Source: Mytilisepta virgata (lineage: Eukaryota > Mollusca > Bivalvia > Mytilida > Mytilidae). From it: a stretch of DNA of 64,000 nucleotides. Made by a program: the position numbers and the translations under genes. Below, one piece after another: positions 23,160 to 35,570 of the stretch (within the stretch, counting starts at the first letter, position 1; every line of letters begins with the position of its first letter). The notes beneath the pieces were generated by a model. The model was not told the DNA's origin. It saw only the letters and a list, made by a program, of their open reading frames with translations, and searched no databases. Where the stretch lies: assembly GCA_028015205.1 (NCBI GenBank), contig CM051521.1:67812314-67876313 (forward strand), in the 5' to 3' direction.

Positions 23160-24060
23160 TGTTCATACTAACCTTGATATATAGCACGGTGTCATGAGCA
23201 ACTGCTGAGTGAGGTTTAATATGAAAAGATACTTGGTATTAATTCAATGCATAGACAAAAATCTGTCATGGGATCAACAAATTGATCAAGTTTGTTCTTT
23301 AATTTCTCCAAGGGTTATGTTTATTTTATAATGGTTATATCCTTCCACTGTTCGACTACTGTTGTACTATATGGAGTGAAACCTCCAAAAGAAACAGTGA
23401 TAAATTAGACATTAGACATTTTTTATTTACCAATCATGGGCCCTTGTCAGGCAAGATACATAATCATAATACAATAATTATTATAAAACATGCGAGAATA
23501 AGAATTTTCAGTGAAAATGCACTATACACAAAGAAATAAAATAGAATCTAAGCAATATAGGATGTTATTACAGTATAAAGTGTGTTGTGCAATGAAGTCG
23601 ACTTTGTAACAAATAGATATAAGAAAAATATATTAAAAGAAAATAACAGAACGAAAATATAGTTTCATATTTTGTAGTAGTTCTCCTCATGACCAGTGCA
23701 CAACAGTGATGTAAACTTCAAAAGAGCTGCTTGTGTAATAATGGATACAAATTTTGATGCACCATCTAAATTTTAACCTCCCTTTAAAGAGTTGGGATGG
23801 TACTTTACGGAAACAGAGTTCTGTACGATAAAGGTGTATTAATGTATAAATCCATGAATAATATGGCTCCTGATTATCTATGCGATATGTTCAAATCTAT
23901 TACAAACCAGTATTCATGCGCTCTACAAATTCAGCTTTTCTTTTGTACCAAAACCAAATACAAATTATATTAAGAAAACTTACCAATATACCAGTCAGCA
24001 TGTATACAGGCACAATATGTATTAGAGATACAATGGATAAGCGTTGGTTCTTGAAAAAGA
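23160..24060 (+). pseudogene. LINE B: CR1/L2-like reverse transcriptase C-terminal fragment
   Basis: Decayed relative of LINE A. Readable parts: DKNLSWDQQIDQVC (about 23260-23300; compare DENLNWNEHV in LINE A), then a block matching YYNGYILPLFDYC at about 23330-23370 with a frameshift, then after an interruption at about 23410-23720 a segment reading KRAACVIMDTNFDAPSK, LPFKELGW and YKSMNNMAPDYL (about 23720-23880). The interrupting 300 bp is AT-rich, of unknown origin. The fragment ends at a strong fold-back. Confidence 0.65.
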
Positions 24061-24117
24061 AACCATGAGCCCGGATGGTTTCTTTTTCAAGAACCACCGC
24101 TTATCCATTGTATCTCT
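24024..24117. repeat. Fold-back repeat, 43-nt arms
   Basis: Arms 24024-24066 and 24075-24117 are complementary with one mismatch and an 8-nt loop. Arms begin AGAGATACAATGGATAAGCG. It extends the 3' end of LINE B, and the left arm overlaps sequence that could be translated with it. Confidence 0.92.
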
Positions 24118-26139
24118 TACTTAAACTATTGTTGTGACGACTTTTCCCAATTACCTTTCTTTTCTTAATTAGACCCTATTATGTTTGAGTTTAAATTAAC
24201 TTAATTCTCTATACTACTATTCAATTAGATAAATTTATTGAAAATAAAAGAATTTTTGGAAGCAAGATATTTAGATTATTAGGTTACATATTGGTCTCTG
24301 TTATCAGTAATTGGGTTCATGATGCGGTGACACGAGGTCAAGGCTGTATGCCCAGTGCGTGATCACTGCCGTGCTTCAATTTGATTGGCTACAATCTAAC
24401 AAAGAACGCTTGATATTTGTGGGACACGCGGTCATTCCAGCGTAAGCATCCATAGTGGAAAGTTCAGTATATACATTTTGGTGAAGACCATCCCAATACC
24501 AATTATGCTCAGAATCGAATTTTCAATAGCTTAAAATGTGACATATACAATAATTTTAAATGTTGTTTTGTTATAGCTAAAGGTCTCATTGCATTTGTTG
24601 TTTTTCATGAATCTAATGTAAATTTTTGTATTTCTTATATTTGTTCTGCATTTAATGTAATGTGATGTTGGGGGGTGGCAATTTTTACTCCCCCACCTTT
24701 GCAAATTGTCATGTCGTTTATTCAAATTTATCATAATTGTCTATCACCATTTTTAATTATTGGTTGGTTTTAAATAAATGACTTTTCTCACAATACAGTG
24801 TATTCTTTGCCAATATTGCAAACGTAGCTCGGCCTCTTTGTAAGGTATGTCGTCGTCACAGTATGGTTGCGTTTTTTGTCTTCACAAGTCTTGTCGGCCC
24901 AAAAATATATATATAGTCAACTTGATGATTTTAATGGTAAATGAAAATTAATACAAAACCGTATGGACTTACAGTATAAGGCATTATTGACAAAATAAAG
25001 CATAGTCCAAATAATTTTCCAGTAAAACATAATGTTACTGAAAGAAAAAATAGTTTAAATCCATTCGATTTACACTTTTATATTTTAAAAATATGTCAAA
25101 ATATGCAGTGAAACAGATGAAATTGCCATAAACATCAAAATAACAATGTTCTAATTTTTTATTGAATTATATGAAATTGTCGATAATAATCAAATAAAAA
25201 AAAATAAAGATCTTTTCTTATTACTAAGTTATCTCAATGATAACACAAAGATTTAGAAAAAAGGGAACACCGAAACAAAGATTCGAACTATGTCTAAAAG
25301 TGTTACACACATATATGTTTATTTGGCCTCAAAGTCGCAATTGGTTTTTGCGACCGTTTTGCTGACCCTTAACATTTTTTTTTTCAATTTCGAAAATTTT
25401 TCAACTTCAAGAAAAAAATCGGGTCCGTTTCGGCAACATCTGGGGTTGATCAAAACAATCGCCATGTGAGTAAGGCCAAAAAAAAATACAGTCTTGTTCC
25501 ATGCTACCCGACCGACCCTGTTTTTTTATGCCCGACACTAAAGTTTTTTTGGACAAAATCAGAAAAAAATCAATTTTCCAAATTACCAAACGATTTCGGT
25601 CTTTCTCTAACAACATGGGCGCATCCAGTGCCAATAGTGTTATTGTGCTCGGTAGCTCTATTGTGTTGAAGCTTACTTTTCATGAATGTAGACATTATTC
25701 AAATTAAAGACATTTGATAAAATCTTTATCGAACTGTCACATGTTACATTATTAAAGAGAAAAAAAAATAAAATCATTTTCCGACCTACCTACCCTATTT
25801 TTTTTTCTGGCCGGTAGCAGGAAACAAGAATTTTTTTTTGGGTCTAAGTATAATTTGGTATTGGAAGCAGGGGTTTGAGTTTGTGAGCACAGTAATTCTA
25901 GTTGTACATTTAATGCTTAAATTCATGATTTTCTTCATTTAAATGAAGTCCTATCAAATGAATTGCATTCCTACCTCTATCTGCCATAGAATATGTACTT
26001 GTGTGTCTAATAAAGCGGGTCGAGTAGGCCATGGTTAGGACAGAGTGAACAAAAGTGAAGTTTAAGAGAGTTTTAAGAAGAGGTGAAAACGGACCTCTTT
26101 GATATAGTAATATGTGGTATTGTGCATAGACGTCTTAAA
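24118..26139. other. AT-rich stretch, no gene recognised
   Basis: Part at about 24540-24780 ends in AAATAAATG after a TGGGGGGTGGCA segment and resembles a LINE 3' UTR. The segment 25320-25860 has several poly-T and poly-A runs and short open frames on both strands with no recognisable domain. Confidence 0.45.
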
Positions 26140-26430
26140 ATGCAGATAATAGTAGTCTTATGGGTAGCAGCCGCAGAAAACGAAAACGAAGTGAGAAGAG
26201 TACTCAGACACCACCCAATATGGCGGGTTTTTAAAATGTAAACAAACCGAATTCACCAAGTTCACCAGAGATTTCCCAAATTATTGCTACTGCTAATGAC
26301 TCGATTTATGGTACTGGTTTCAGACAATTAAATCTCCAGGCTGGTGTTTCCCAAAGCACCCCGATGAACCCACAACTCTTCAATCAACAAACTTTTTTCA
26401 CAACAACATCATAGTCCACAGCCAGCTACT

Positions 26431-27417
26431 ATGTCTCAACCACCTTGCTCATTTGCCTCTAGTACATTTACTGTACCACATCAATCTGCTCAGCCCATGA
26501 ACAGTACATCTGAAAATGAGGGTGCAACTATCCAAATATTATTAAATGCAATAAGCCAAATGAATCAAAGGTTAAATAAGTTAGATGTACTTGATGATGT
26601 ATGCATTAGAATCTCAAATATGGAAAAACATTTTTATAAATTAGATTCAGACATAAATGACTTAAGAAATGATTTAAAGCAACAGACACAGAGAATCTCA
26701 ACTGCAGAATATCATAATAATATAGTTGAGGAAAGGGTTGCAATCATAGAAAGTGATAAAGAAAAACTACACTATGAAAATTACCAGTTAAAAGAAGAGC
26801 TATTACATTTACAGGCTCATTCTATGAAATACAATCTGATTTTTAGTGGAATAACAGAAAATGCCAATAGAGAAGAAGAAAACTGTGAACAGGTTGTAAA
26901 AAATTTCATTAGTAAGGATCTTGGTATAGAAGAAGATATACAGTTTCAGAATGTTCATAGGCTAAGACAGAGGCATGATGGAAAGCCTAGGAGTATTCTT
27001 TCTCGTTTCTTGCGATTTTCTGATCACCAAAGGGTCCTTACAGCTGCAAATGCTGCAAGTGAGACATTGAAACAAAAGGCTCTCTCAGTATACCAACAAT
27101 ATCCAGTTGAGATCAGCAATCGTAGAAGGGAGCTCCTACCTAGAATGCTATCCTTAAGACGGGAGGGAAGACGTGACGTTAAACTTGTAATGGACAAATT
27201 ATACGTTGGTAACCAACTTATTAACCCTACACACCCTCCCCCATCGACTTTTGCTTCGCACCAGAATGTGCCACGACCTCCACAACCTCTGCATCAATTT
27301 ATTCAACAACAACCACAACATCTTGGACCACACTTTCAGCCACTCGTTCACGAATACATTCCATCGTTAAATACAGCTAGACCTCCTCCTAGTGGGTCAA
27401 CCCCATCGTGTGGATAG
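26431..27417 (+). CDS. LINE C ORF1 protein (L1 ORF1p-like)
   Basis: 328 residues. The N-terminus is Ser/Gln/Pro-rich. Residues about 25-130 form a coiled coil (NMEKHFYKLDSDINDL, then KEKLHYENYQLKEELLHLQ). An RRM-like core starts at about residue 133 (MKYNLIFSGI) and runs through KNFISKDLGI and QNVHRLRQ, then a C-terminal domain with RSILSRFLRFSDHQRVL. This order matches L1-type ORF1p, an RNA-binding trimer that coats the element's RNA. The tail is Pro/Gln/His-rich. The frame is intact and ends in TAG at 27415-27417, with the ORF2 frame open directly after it in the same phase. Confidence 0.85.
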   Translation: MSQPPCSFASSTFTVPHQSAQPMNSTSENEGATIQILLNAISQMNQRLNKLDVLDDVCIRISNMEKHFYKLDSDINDLRNDLKQQTQRISTAEYHNNIVEERVAIIESDKEKLHYENYQLKEELLHLQAHSMKYNLIFSGITENANREEENCEQVVKNFISKDLGIEEDIQFQNVHRLRQRHDGKPRSILSRFLRFSDHQRVLTAANAASETLKQKALSVYQQYPVEISNRRRELLPRMLSLRREGRRDVKLVMDKLYVGNQLINPTHPPPSTFASHQNVPRPPQPLHQFIQQQPQHLGPHFQPLVHEYIPSLNTARPPPSGSTPSCG

Positions 27418-29067
27418 GGACGCGTTAACAGGAGGTGTACAGTAGAAAAAACAGACGATCTTAAACTTGCTTGTATCAATGTATGTGGGCTTAAAAGTAA
27501 GCTTTTGTGTCCAGAATTTTGTGACTTTATTAAATCACATGACATATTGATTTGTCTTGAATCAAAAACAGATGATCTCGATATATTGCAATTACCAACA
27601 GATTATTGTTATTGGGCTAAACATAGAACAACAATGTCAAAAAAATCGGGTGGTATTGTTGTAATATACAGTAGATCTTTAAAAAATATTTTGAAATTCC
27701 CAAAATCAGGGTGTGAGTTTGTTCAATGGCTAGTAGTATCAAAAGATGTTATTGATCTTGATAAAAATCTTCTAATCGGTTGCACTTATATTCCTCCAGA
27801 AGGTTCCAGGTACTCAAACTCAGATGCATTTAATGAAATTGAATATGAAACGTTATATATGTGTGATAAGTATGATTGTTATGCTTCTATTGTTGGGGAT
27901 CTAAATGCAAAGACTAAATTATTGAATGATATAGTTTTCCCAGATGATAATTTTTTAGAAAACTTGAGTGATTATATGGATGAAAATATAAGAACTTATT
28001 TGTATGATTTTCAAGTTCTTGTGGAAAATGATGTTCTTATTGATCGCTTTTCTAAGGATAACTCTGCGCCTAATAACTATGGTTACAAACTGATAGAATT
28101 TTGCAAGCGCAACAACTTATATATTGGTAATGGTAGATTGCATGGAAATGATTATATGATAGGGCATACTACATGTAATTGTGTTTCTCTGATTGATTAT
28201 TTGTTATTTTCCTCTAATATTTACTTATTGTTTAAAGAATTTAGAATTTATGGTTTTAATCCCCTTTTCTCAGATGTCCACTGCTCTCTTTATTTTTGTT
28301 TACATGGGTCAGTGCACAGAAATACTATAAATTCCATTGAAGGTCATAGTAACTCCGATGGGCATGCGCGTTGGATTCCTAGTAAAGAAAACCGGTTTGT
28401 GGATTTTATTCTCAATGATGTCACTAGTATTGATGAAATTATTTCAACTTTATCTTCAAATACAGGTCAAGGTAACATAGGGGAACAAATAAATACAACG
28501 GTCAAAAAATTGTAGACTATGTTCCAAAATACCGCGAAAGAAGTCTTTTCTATACATAAAAATACTACGCAAAGAAAACATTCTGATCAAGTTCGGTTTA
28601 CTCGAACATGCCATTCAAAAAGGAAAAATTTCCATAGAGCTAAAAACCGGTATAGTTTTCTAAAAAATAAGGAAAATCGAGAATCTTTGAAAAAAGCCAG
28701 CAAAGAATACAAACAAGAAATGAATAGATGTTATAAAAATCATCAACTGAAAGTTGAAGGTAATCTGCGTAAAACTTCTAAGTCTGATTCAAAAAAGTTC
28801 TGGAAAATTTTGAACAGACTTGGAAAGAAAAATACAACAGATCCTCAAGTTACAGTTGATGAATTGTATAATTATTTTAAAAATCTAAATGAAGATAATA
28901 GTGACGTCACAGATAATACTGAAACTAATGACCTGACTAATAATATTAGTGACGGTACGATATCTGAAGTATTGGATCAAGACATAACCGAGGAAGAAAT
29001 TTTGACTGAAGTTAAGAAACTTAAAAATAGCAAAGCTCCGGGTGATTTTTTTTTCCTATTTATGTAA
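27418..29067 (+). pseudogene. LINE C ORF2: AP-type endonuclease and start of RT
   Basis: The endonuclease frame follows the ORF1 TAG without a frame change. The conserved start (LKLACINVCGLKSK) lies at about 27460-27500, upstream of the first in-frame AUG at 27505, so the domain cannot begin at that AUG. Motifs: LESK (27556-27567), GDLNAK (27895-27912), SLIDYLL, and FSDVHCSL near 28269-28292 as the terminal His block. TAG at 28513-28515 interrupts the same frame. The RT N-terminal region then continues (KKLKNSKAPG near 29014-29043) until a frameshift in a poly-T run at about 29047-29056. Confidence 0.85.
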
Positions 29068-30736
29068 AACTTTTCAATCAAATTTTTGAATCGGGGAAAG
29101 TACCTGAATCCTGGTTAGTAGGAATTATAAAACCCATATATAAAAATAAAGGCGACCCTCCAAATCTTGATAATTATAGAGCTATATGCTTAACATCTAA
29201 TCTAGGAAAAGTGTTCACTGCAATCTTAAACACAAGACTTAATAAAATTTCAGACGATATCGGTCTGATCACTGATGCCCAAGCTGGTTTTCGCCATGGA
29301 TATTCAGCCCAAGATAATTTATTTGTGTTACATGCATTGATATCTTTGTATTTAGCGTCTGGGAAAAAATTATTTTGTGCCTTTATCGATTTCAGAAAGG
29401 CATTTGACACTGTCTGGAGGGTTGGATTATGGCAAAAAATAATCAAAAGTAATATTGGTGGGAGGATGTTTAATATAATTTTAAAATTATATACAGATAT
29501 TAAGTCTTGTGTTAAAAGCGGTGGGATGACTACGGCATTCTTCCCTTGTGAAATAGGTGTAAGGCAAGGGGAAAAGCTGTCCCCTTTCCTCTTTGCCCTC
29601 TACCTCAATGACTTGGAAGAATATTTGTCCGAAAACACTGTTAACTGTCTTGGTTTTCTGAATCAGTGTGCTTATAATATTGATATGTATTTAAAACTTT
29701 TTTTACTGTTATATGCTGACGATACTGTCATTTTTTCTGAGTCAGCAGTAGACTTACATAATTCATTGAGAGATTCTTATACCTATCTTGGTCTGCTTTT
29801 TCATTACAATGGAAATTTTCATCAAGCACGCAAAAAAATCTCTGAACAAGCTCAAAAGGCACTTTATGGCCTATATAAAAAAAACTCGTAATTTTCCAAT
29901 TCCTATTGATCTACAGTTAAAACTGTTTGACTCACTGATTTCACCTATTTTGACATATTCTTCTGAAATTTGGGGGTTTGAGAACACATCCATAATTGAG
30001 AGAACTTATTTACAATTTTGCAAGCGAGTGCTCTCGGTTAGATCGTCTACGCCAAATTTTATGATATACGGTGAGACAGGTAGATTTCCGCTGGAGATAC
30101 AAATAAAGTTAAAGATGATTTGCTTCTGGAACAAACTGTCAAGGGGCGGTGATAAATTAAGTAGTAAATTGTATAAGTTATTGAGATGCTTACATGATAA
30201 TGAAATCTACAAGTTTAAATGGATTGAATAGATAACATCTATCTTTAACGAGACAGGTTACACTGAATTGTGGGATATTCAAGAAAATGTTAATATTGAT
30301 TTTCTTAAGTTAAATCTGAAACAACGTCTCCAAGACCAGTTTATCCAGAAATGGTACTCTGATATGGGAGCATCGTCAAGGGGTCAGTTTTATATACAGT
30401 TTAAAGATGAGTTCAAGTTAGAACCGTATCTTCTCAGATTGAAAAGGGGTATCCGAAATGAAATTTGTAAAGTTCGTACATGCAATTTAAAAATTCCGAT
30501 TGAAACTGGAGATGGTACAATATTCCAAAAATGACAGAATATGTGGGTTATGTTCTGCTGGGCTGGGAGACGAGTTTCATTATATTTGTCTATGTCAAAA
30601 CTTTACTGTTAAGCAACTCCGAGAAAGATATATACCTGGGTATTATACTAATTACCCTCAACGAGAGAAAATATATACTATGATGAAAATTTGTAATACA
30701 CATGTACTCACACAGTTTGCAGTTTGCAGTTTTCTT
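29068..30736 (+). pseudogene. LINE C ORF2: reverse transcriptase and C-terminal zinc motif
   Basis: RT palm and thumb in shifted frames. Motifs: IYKNKGDPP and NYRAICL (about 29135-29190), AQAGFRHGYS, FIDFRKAFDTVW (29382-29417), GVRQGEKLSPFLFALYLNDL, and catalytic YADD at 29712-29723. Shortly after, DLHNSLRD is followed at once by YTYLGL, missing about 25-30 residues found in intact enzymes, so an internal deletion lies near 29772. A frameshift near 29880 leads to the thumb and C-terminal part; a TAG at 30229-30231 and a frameshift near 30520 follow. The C-terminus has a CX2C...HX4C-type motif (ICGLCSAG, HYICLC) at about 30540-30600. Confidence 0.87.
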
Positions 30737-31018
30737 TAAAAAAGTTCTAGCATTGATTTAGTTCGAACATTCCATTCTAATCCAAAAAGATATATGACAG
30801 TTATAATTCTACTGTACTTTAAGCACGTGTTTGCTATTTTGATAAACCCCACGCTCAATAATATAGTTCTGTGACCCTTATTGTTTGGGTACATGTGTAC
30901 CGGTTAATTTATGGCTGTACTCGACTCGTTTCCGATATATATATATGTATTTGTTTGTCACTCCTGTTACGCAGTTTGCTGCGTCTGAGTGTTATCTACT
31001 CAATAAAAGAAAGTAAAG

Positions 31019-34000
31019 TATGTAACCCATGTTCAAAGTTAAATACATGTAAAAGCAAAGATAATTAATTGAACTGTAGTATTATAATAACCTTGTATTC
31101 ATATTTGACAGTGAACTACAATATACATGTATTATCTATCTTTTGAAAAAAAAATTTGTAATTGGAATTTTTCAGATGAAGAGGAATGCTTAAAAAAATG
31201 GAAAACACCACTTCCCCGTCCTTATCACCACTGAATAAAAGAAAGCCTGATGTAAGTCTGGAGTGTGAACTCACAAAATTTTATATTAAAATCGCAGTCA
31301 CATGAAATTCTTTACTCATGCCAGAAGCCTGCACCTGACTCCAATCTTTAATTTACAAGGATTGTCAGTTTTCCTATCAAAGTTAAGTGGTTTTCTGCAG
31401 GCACTCCGGCCTTCTCCACCAATAAAGACTGACCACCATGAAATAGCCCAATTGCACTGAAACCGGTGTTAAAACACCAACAATCATCAAGTCTTATCCA
31501 TTGTTTTTTCATAAATTTTGAAGTCTTTGCTTCACTTATTTACATGAAATAAACTACCTTGGCTGCTGTACTAAATAATAAACCAATATTTATAGTTTAT
31601 GCGTTAAATCGATCTTCAACAAACTAATCAAAGATATCAGGCTAAAATCTTGATCGCCAGACGCACAATTTGTCTACATAAGAGTCATCAGTGACGCTCC
31701 AATCAAAAAATTTAAAAGCCAAAACATGTATAAAGATCTTTCATAATTAACATCTTAAAAAACGTCGCATGAATTATGATGTCATTACTTAATGAGATAT
31801 CAAATATTTTGAAAAATCACGTATGGCAGAATGCTTCCAAAAGGGAGAGGGTTACTTGCTGAACAAATTTTGAAACTGGCGACAAAAATGATACTTTGGC
31901 GATTTTTTTTTTGCGACAAGTTTTTGAATGCCAGCGTGACCCTTGATTTGTAAAAATATTTCAATGACAGACAGTTATGAAATGATTTTTTGTTACACAT
32001 ACATGTATATTATTTACCAAAAAAACACAGTATCAGAGATTTCATATTTAAGTCATTTGAGCATGTTTTTCCAAGCAGTTTAAAGTATTAATTTCAATTT
32101 CTCAATTACAAAATGCCGAAGAAATACTATACAATTCCCACCATCAGAATTTTAATTAATCTTAATAGCACATTCCATGAGAAATAGCATTAATTTGGTT
32201 TAAGTGGTTTCTCTTACCTAACTCATATATCTTGTTTATGTAACATTGAATGAACTTTTCTTTCTATATTACACTACAAGCCAAATACTTTATTATAGTC
32301 TCACCTCTTATAAAATATACATACATATTACATAATTATAACTATAGGCCCAAAACCAACAAAAAGGGCCTTTATTCAACCCCTCCCATGCCCATTTTCT
32401 CCAACTAATTGAATGTATTGGTAAAATTTCAGACTGCTTCATTTACATTTTACAAGCAAAAGTCTTGAAAACACACAATGTTGATAAGAGAAAAGTGTTA
32501 TCACCTTGTTGAATTTATTGGTTTGGGGTCTTAAATTCTGTTTTCACTAAAATTTGTCGTAGTTTTCTTCTGTGACTGCAACAGTGGTGTTTATGATATC
32601 CCTGTAGTATTACGAAATACACCCAATTTATTTAGGAGTTGTCAGTTCAAGTCTGATTATATAACTGTGTCTATTTTTTTCCCATATCCTTTTTTTTTGT
32701 TTTCCCTGGCCAGGTCAAACCAAACACATTAAAATTGGTATTTGCTGCTTCTCTGACAAGCATGCACCATCTAGGAGTATAATCAAAGGACTGGTGGACT
32801 TGCAATCAGTATAATGTGTCTGAGTGGAGTGATATATCTTCCTGTGGACAGTTACTTCGTGAGTTAGCACGTTAAGAATCCAGCTCAGCGTGTCAGTCTA
32901 GTTCAAAGCAGAGAGCATATCAACATGTTCTTGTCTTGATAAGCATCTAATTGTTGCTACTGGGCGTTAAACATTAATTCATTCAGCCTTTTGTGCTTTT
33001 TCTACATATTGATCCTCAAAAAATTGCATCAAAATAAATATAATTGAAACTTTTTCTCATGACTTTTCCCATGCAGTAAAAGTTTCTTTTAAGGCCACAC
33101 CAAATTGAACTTTAGTTCCTTGTCCTTGGATTTCACCACTCAGACTTTTTGGTTAAAATCTTTGCTGCTTCATTTTGCAAAAATGCTTTTAAAAAAATAA
33201 CCCAAATTCTTCATTTTTAAGATATTACAAAAAATGTTTACTTTCTTATTAAATATTTTTAATAATGTTATTTTACCTATTTTTTTCAATATATTAGTTT
33301 AAAAAATGTGTGCAGCATGTAAATTTAATCTTTGCCTGAATTTAAAAAAAAAAAAAAATTCCTTTGTTGAACTGATTTTGCCATCCAAAAATCCAAAGAA
33401 CTAAATATCAATTTTGTGACTTTTTCTGATTATACCGGTTTCCATAAATATTTATTGAAAATGTGTGTGTGCTGAATTAATTTTCAGTTCTATTCCAACT
33501 AACAAAATTGGTATCATGACAAGTTTTTCTGTGATAGATATTTATTACTTTAGTCCATTTGATTCAGTAAGAAGCATCCCTACCCACAAAAAGGGGAAAA
33601 ATTTACAAAAGTTTCTCATTTTTGAATAAGTATTCTATGGAACTTGTCAAAGGATTTATATATGGTCTTTTACCAGAAACACAAAAACGTCATTGTATTG
33701 AAATAAATATAAGCGTACACTGGAAACATGTCGGAAAATTTTCATTTTATTTTGGCTAATTTCAGAATTTAGGTTTCGACAGGGCAAAATTTATACTGTA
33801 TAAATAACTTCCTTGATTTATCGCAATTTCTCGTTACACGGATAAATAGAATATTCAGTTTTTCTTTCAATACTCTGCAGTGTAGTATATGTCAGTACAT
33901 AAACCCATTTCGTAATATATCACAGATAAAAACAAACGACGCCATATAGACTGACACCGCAGCTGTCAGATTAATAGTTGGGAACCAGACCTCTGAAAGT

Positions 34001-34302
34001 GCAATGTCAAACGTTAGCTGATACCGACCGTTATAATATGTATATGACGTAGCTCATACTGAATATTACGGCGGGGACCAACCTACGGAGCTTGTGGCCG
34101 CGTTACCGGCTTTCATCAGCGACATTTTATTTGTACTGGAACCATAACGACAAAAACGGAACAATTAACCTGACGTCATAGTCACTTCTCATCTTTGGTA
34201 TTAATTCCATACGACGTTAATGTCCATAAATTTTCTTAGGACTTTCTATAGATTTCGTTCCTTGACAAGTTTTCTATCCCCCGAACCATGTAATGCTCTG
34301 CT
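31019..34302. other. AT-rich repeat-like DNA, no gene recognised
   Basis: A segment at about 31645-31710 (CCAGACGCACAATTTGTCTACATAAG and so on, in pieces) resembles a dispersed bivalve repeat. The phrase GGCCACACCAAATTGAACTTTAGTTC at about 33093 has relatives near 18463 and, inverted, near 33385. No coding features. Segment 33940-34300 is more GC-rich, with CRE-like TGACGTCA at about 34172. Confidence 0.45.
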
Positions 34303-34540
34303 GTGTGTGAGTCCATGAAAAAATGTTTCGTAACAGGGTCATCATACTGTGTTCGAATTCGAATTTTTCCGCATATGATTGAATCTAGTACATTCACGGA
34401 TTATTGTGATAAAACTTATAATGTGAGAAATTTCATTAACTGTAAAAGTGAAAATATTGTTTATGCAATATTTTGTTTAAAATGCAATCGTTTTATGTAT
34501 GTTGGACAAACTGGTGACCTTTATCGAGAATATTGTTTCG
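34303..34540 (+). pseudogene. GIY-YIG endonuclease fragment, Penelope-like
   Basis: Short fragment with the block order seen before and inside GIY-YIG domains of Penelope-like retroelements: a Cys-containing lead (MKKCFVTGSSY), YNVRNFINCKSENIVYAIFC, then CNRFMYVGQTGDLYRE. The family shape is 'NVVYLI..C..C...YVGxT'. It has the YVG half of the GIY-YIG signature, and is cut off within about ten residues. It abuts a piggyBac relic on the opposite strand. No reverse transcriptase part is visible upstream. Confidence 0.55.
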
Positions 34541-35240
34541 TTTTCTTGAAGTTTCGGATTTTTAATTAACTGTGGTATTTGACGGTTTGCGCGAAGGGTG
34601 CCGGTCATATAAGTTCCCACATTCTTAAGATATTTAACTAATGAAATAGATGTAAAAAAAAGTTATCACAGAACACATGGTAATTTTGTGGCTACCTAGT
34701 GTTTCTCCTTCAAAAACTGGGTCATATCTCTTCCCGTGATAAGGCAGAAAATGCATTATGTAACCAGAAATGGCTGCTACTAACATCCATAATTTGATAC
34801 CAAATTTATGCGCTTTACTCGGTATGTACTGTGCTATTATGGTGCGTGCCTTTGTACCGACTAAAGACTCATCTATTGGCAATTCTCTTTTTGGTGTATA
34901 TTTTTTTTAAATGGCATATTTGCATGGTCATCAAGAGGTTTGAACCAAGCAAGCGGGATTGTATTGTTCAGAATTCCTTTGAGGTGTTTTTTTTTTTATT
35001 ATTATCAACCAAATATAAAAAACGAAGAATCAGCTGAAAACGATTTCTTGCGAATATTTTCCTAAACCATGGCGTTGCAGTAGTATATTTTCCTACTCCA
35101 GTATGATGGTTGGTTTTCTAATTATACCCATGTTGAATATTGTAGCTAAAAACACTTTTAATTCTGATACAGTAAGCTTTCCGTACTGGGTCCATAAACG
35201 GAAACGATAGAAACCAGAAAGCGTATTCTTGTTGGATCCT
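34520..35240 (-). pseudogene. piggyBac transposase relic
   Basis: Decayed middle part of a piggyBac transposase (DDE_Tnp_1_7 family), minus strand, in several frames. Reading leftward: LTVSELKVFLATIFNMGI (about 35175-35120), TTATPWFRKIFARNRF (about 35085-35040), a degenerate stretch with poly-A runs, IDESLVGTKART (about 34878-34845) carrying the conserved Asp of the catalytic centre, FGIKLWMLV, GYIMHFLPYHGKRYD, then in another frame CDNFF (second catalytic Asp) and YMTGTLRANR (about 34620-34580). A homopolymer shift separates these last two. No terminal repeats were found. Confidence 0.75.
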
Positions 35241-35339
35241 TTTCAGAATAACTTGAGCTGTGTATCTGTATGAAAATATTTAATATTTATGTACTGTATT
35301 TATGTATTTATTTATTAATTCTTTATTCTACTTTTTATA

Positions 35340-35570
35340 CATGTTACAGCCCTGGTAAGCTGAGTTCAGTTTAGGCCGGTTGAAGTCATGGAGTTTAATT
35401 GGTTTATTCCAGTTGGAGTTCACGAAGATTGGTTCAGTCCCGTTGGAGTAATGCATACTCCTGGTTTATAAAATACTGAACGGGGTTAAACAATTTATTT
35501 GAACTCCAACCGGACTAAACCCATTTTACGACAACTCCATCACTTCAACCGGCAAATTATACCCCTGAAA
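35340..35570. repeat. Palindromic short element (fold-back/MITE-like)
   Basis: Left arm has GGCCGGTTGAAGT, ATGGAGTT and TCCAGTTGGAGTTCA in this order (35372-35430). The right arm has TGAACTCCAACCGGA, AACTCCAT and ACTTCAACCGGC in the mirrored order (35499-35556). The arms are diverged but clearly inverted copies. It has no coding capacity. Confidence 0.7.

Larger units (their letters stand above)
26140..31018 (+). mobile_element. Non-LTR retrotransposon with ORF1 and ORF2 ('LINE C')
   Basis: About 4.9 kb with 5' UTR, L1-like ORF1, and an endonuclease/reverse transcriptase ORF2, ending near CTCAATAAAAGAAAGTAAAG at about 31000-31018. Boundaries are estimated; no target duplication was found. 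It differs from LINEs A and B: ORF1 is coiled coil plus RNA-binding fold rather than esterase. The clade (L1/Tx1, Nimb or other) needs a phylogeny. A stop, two frameshifts and an internal deletion make it inactive. Confidence 0.85.
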
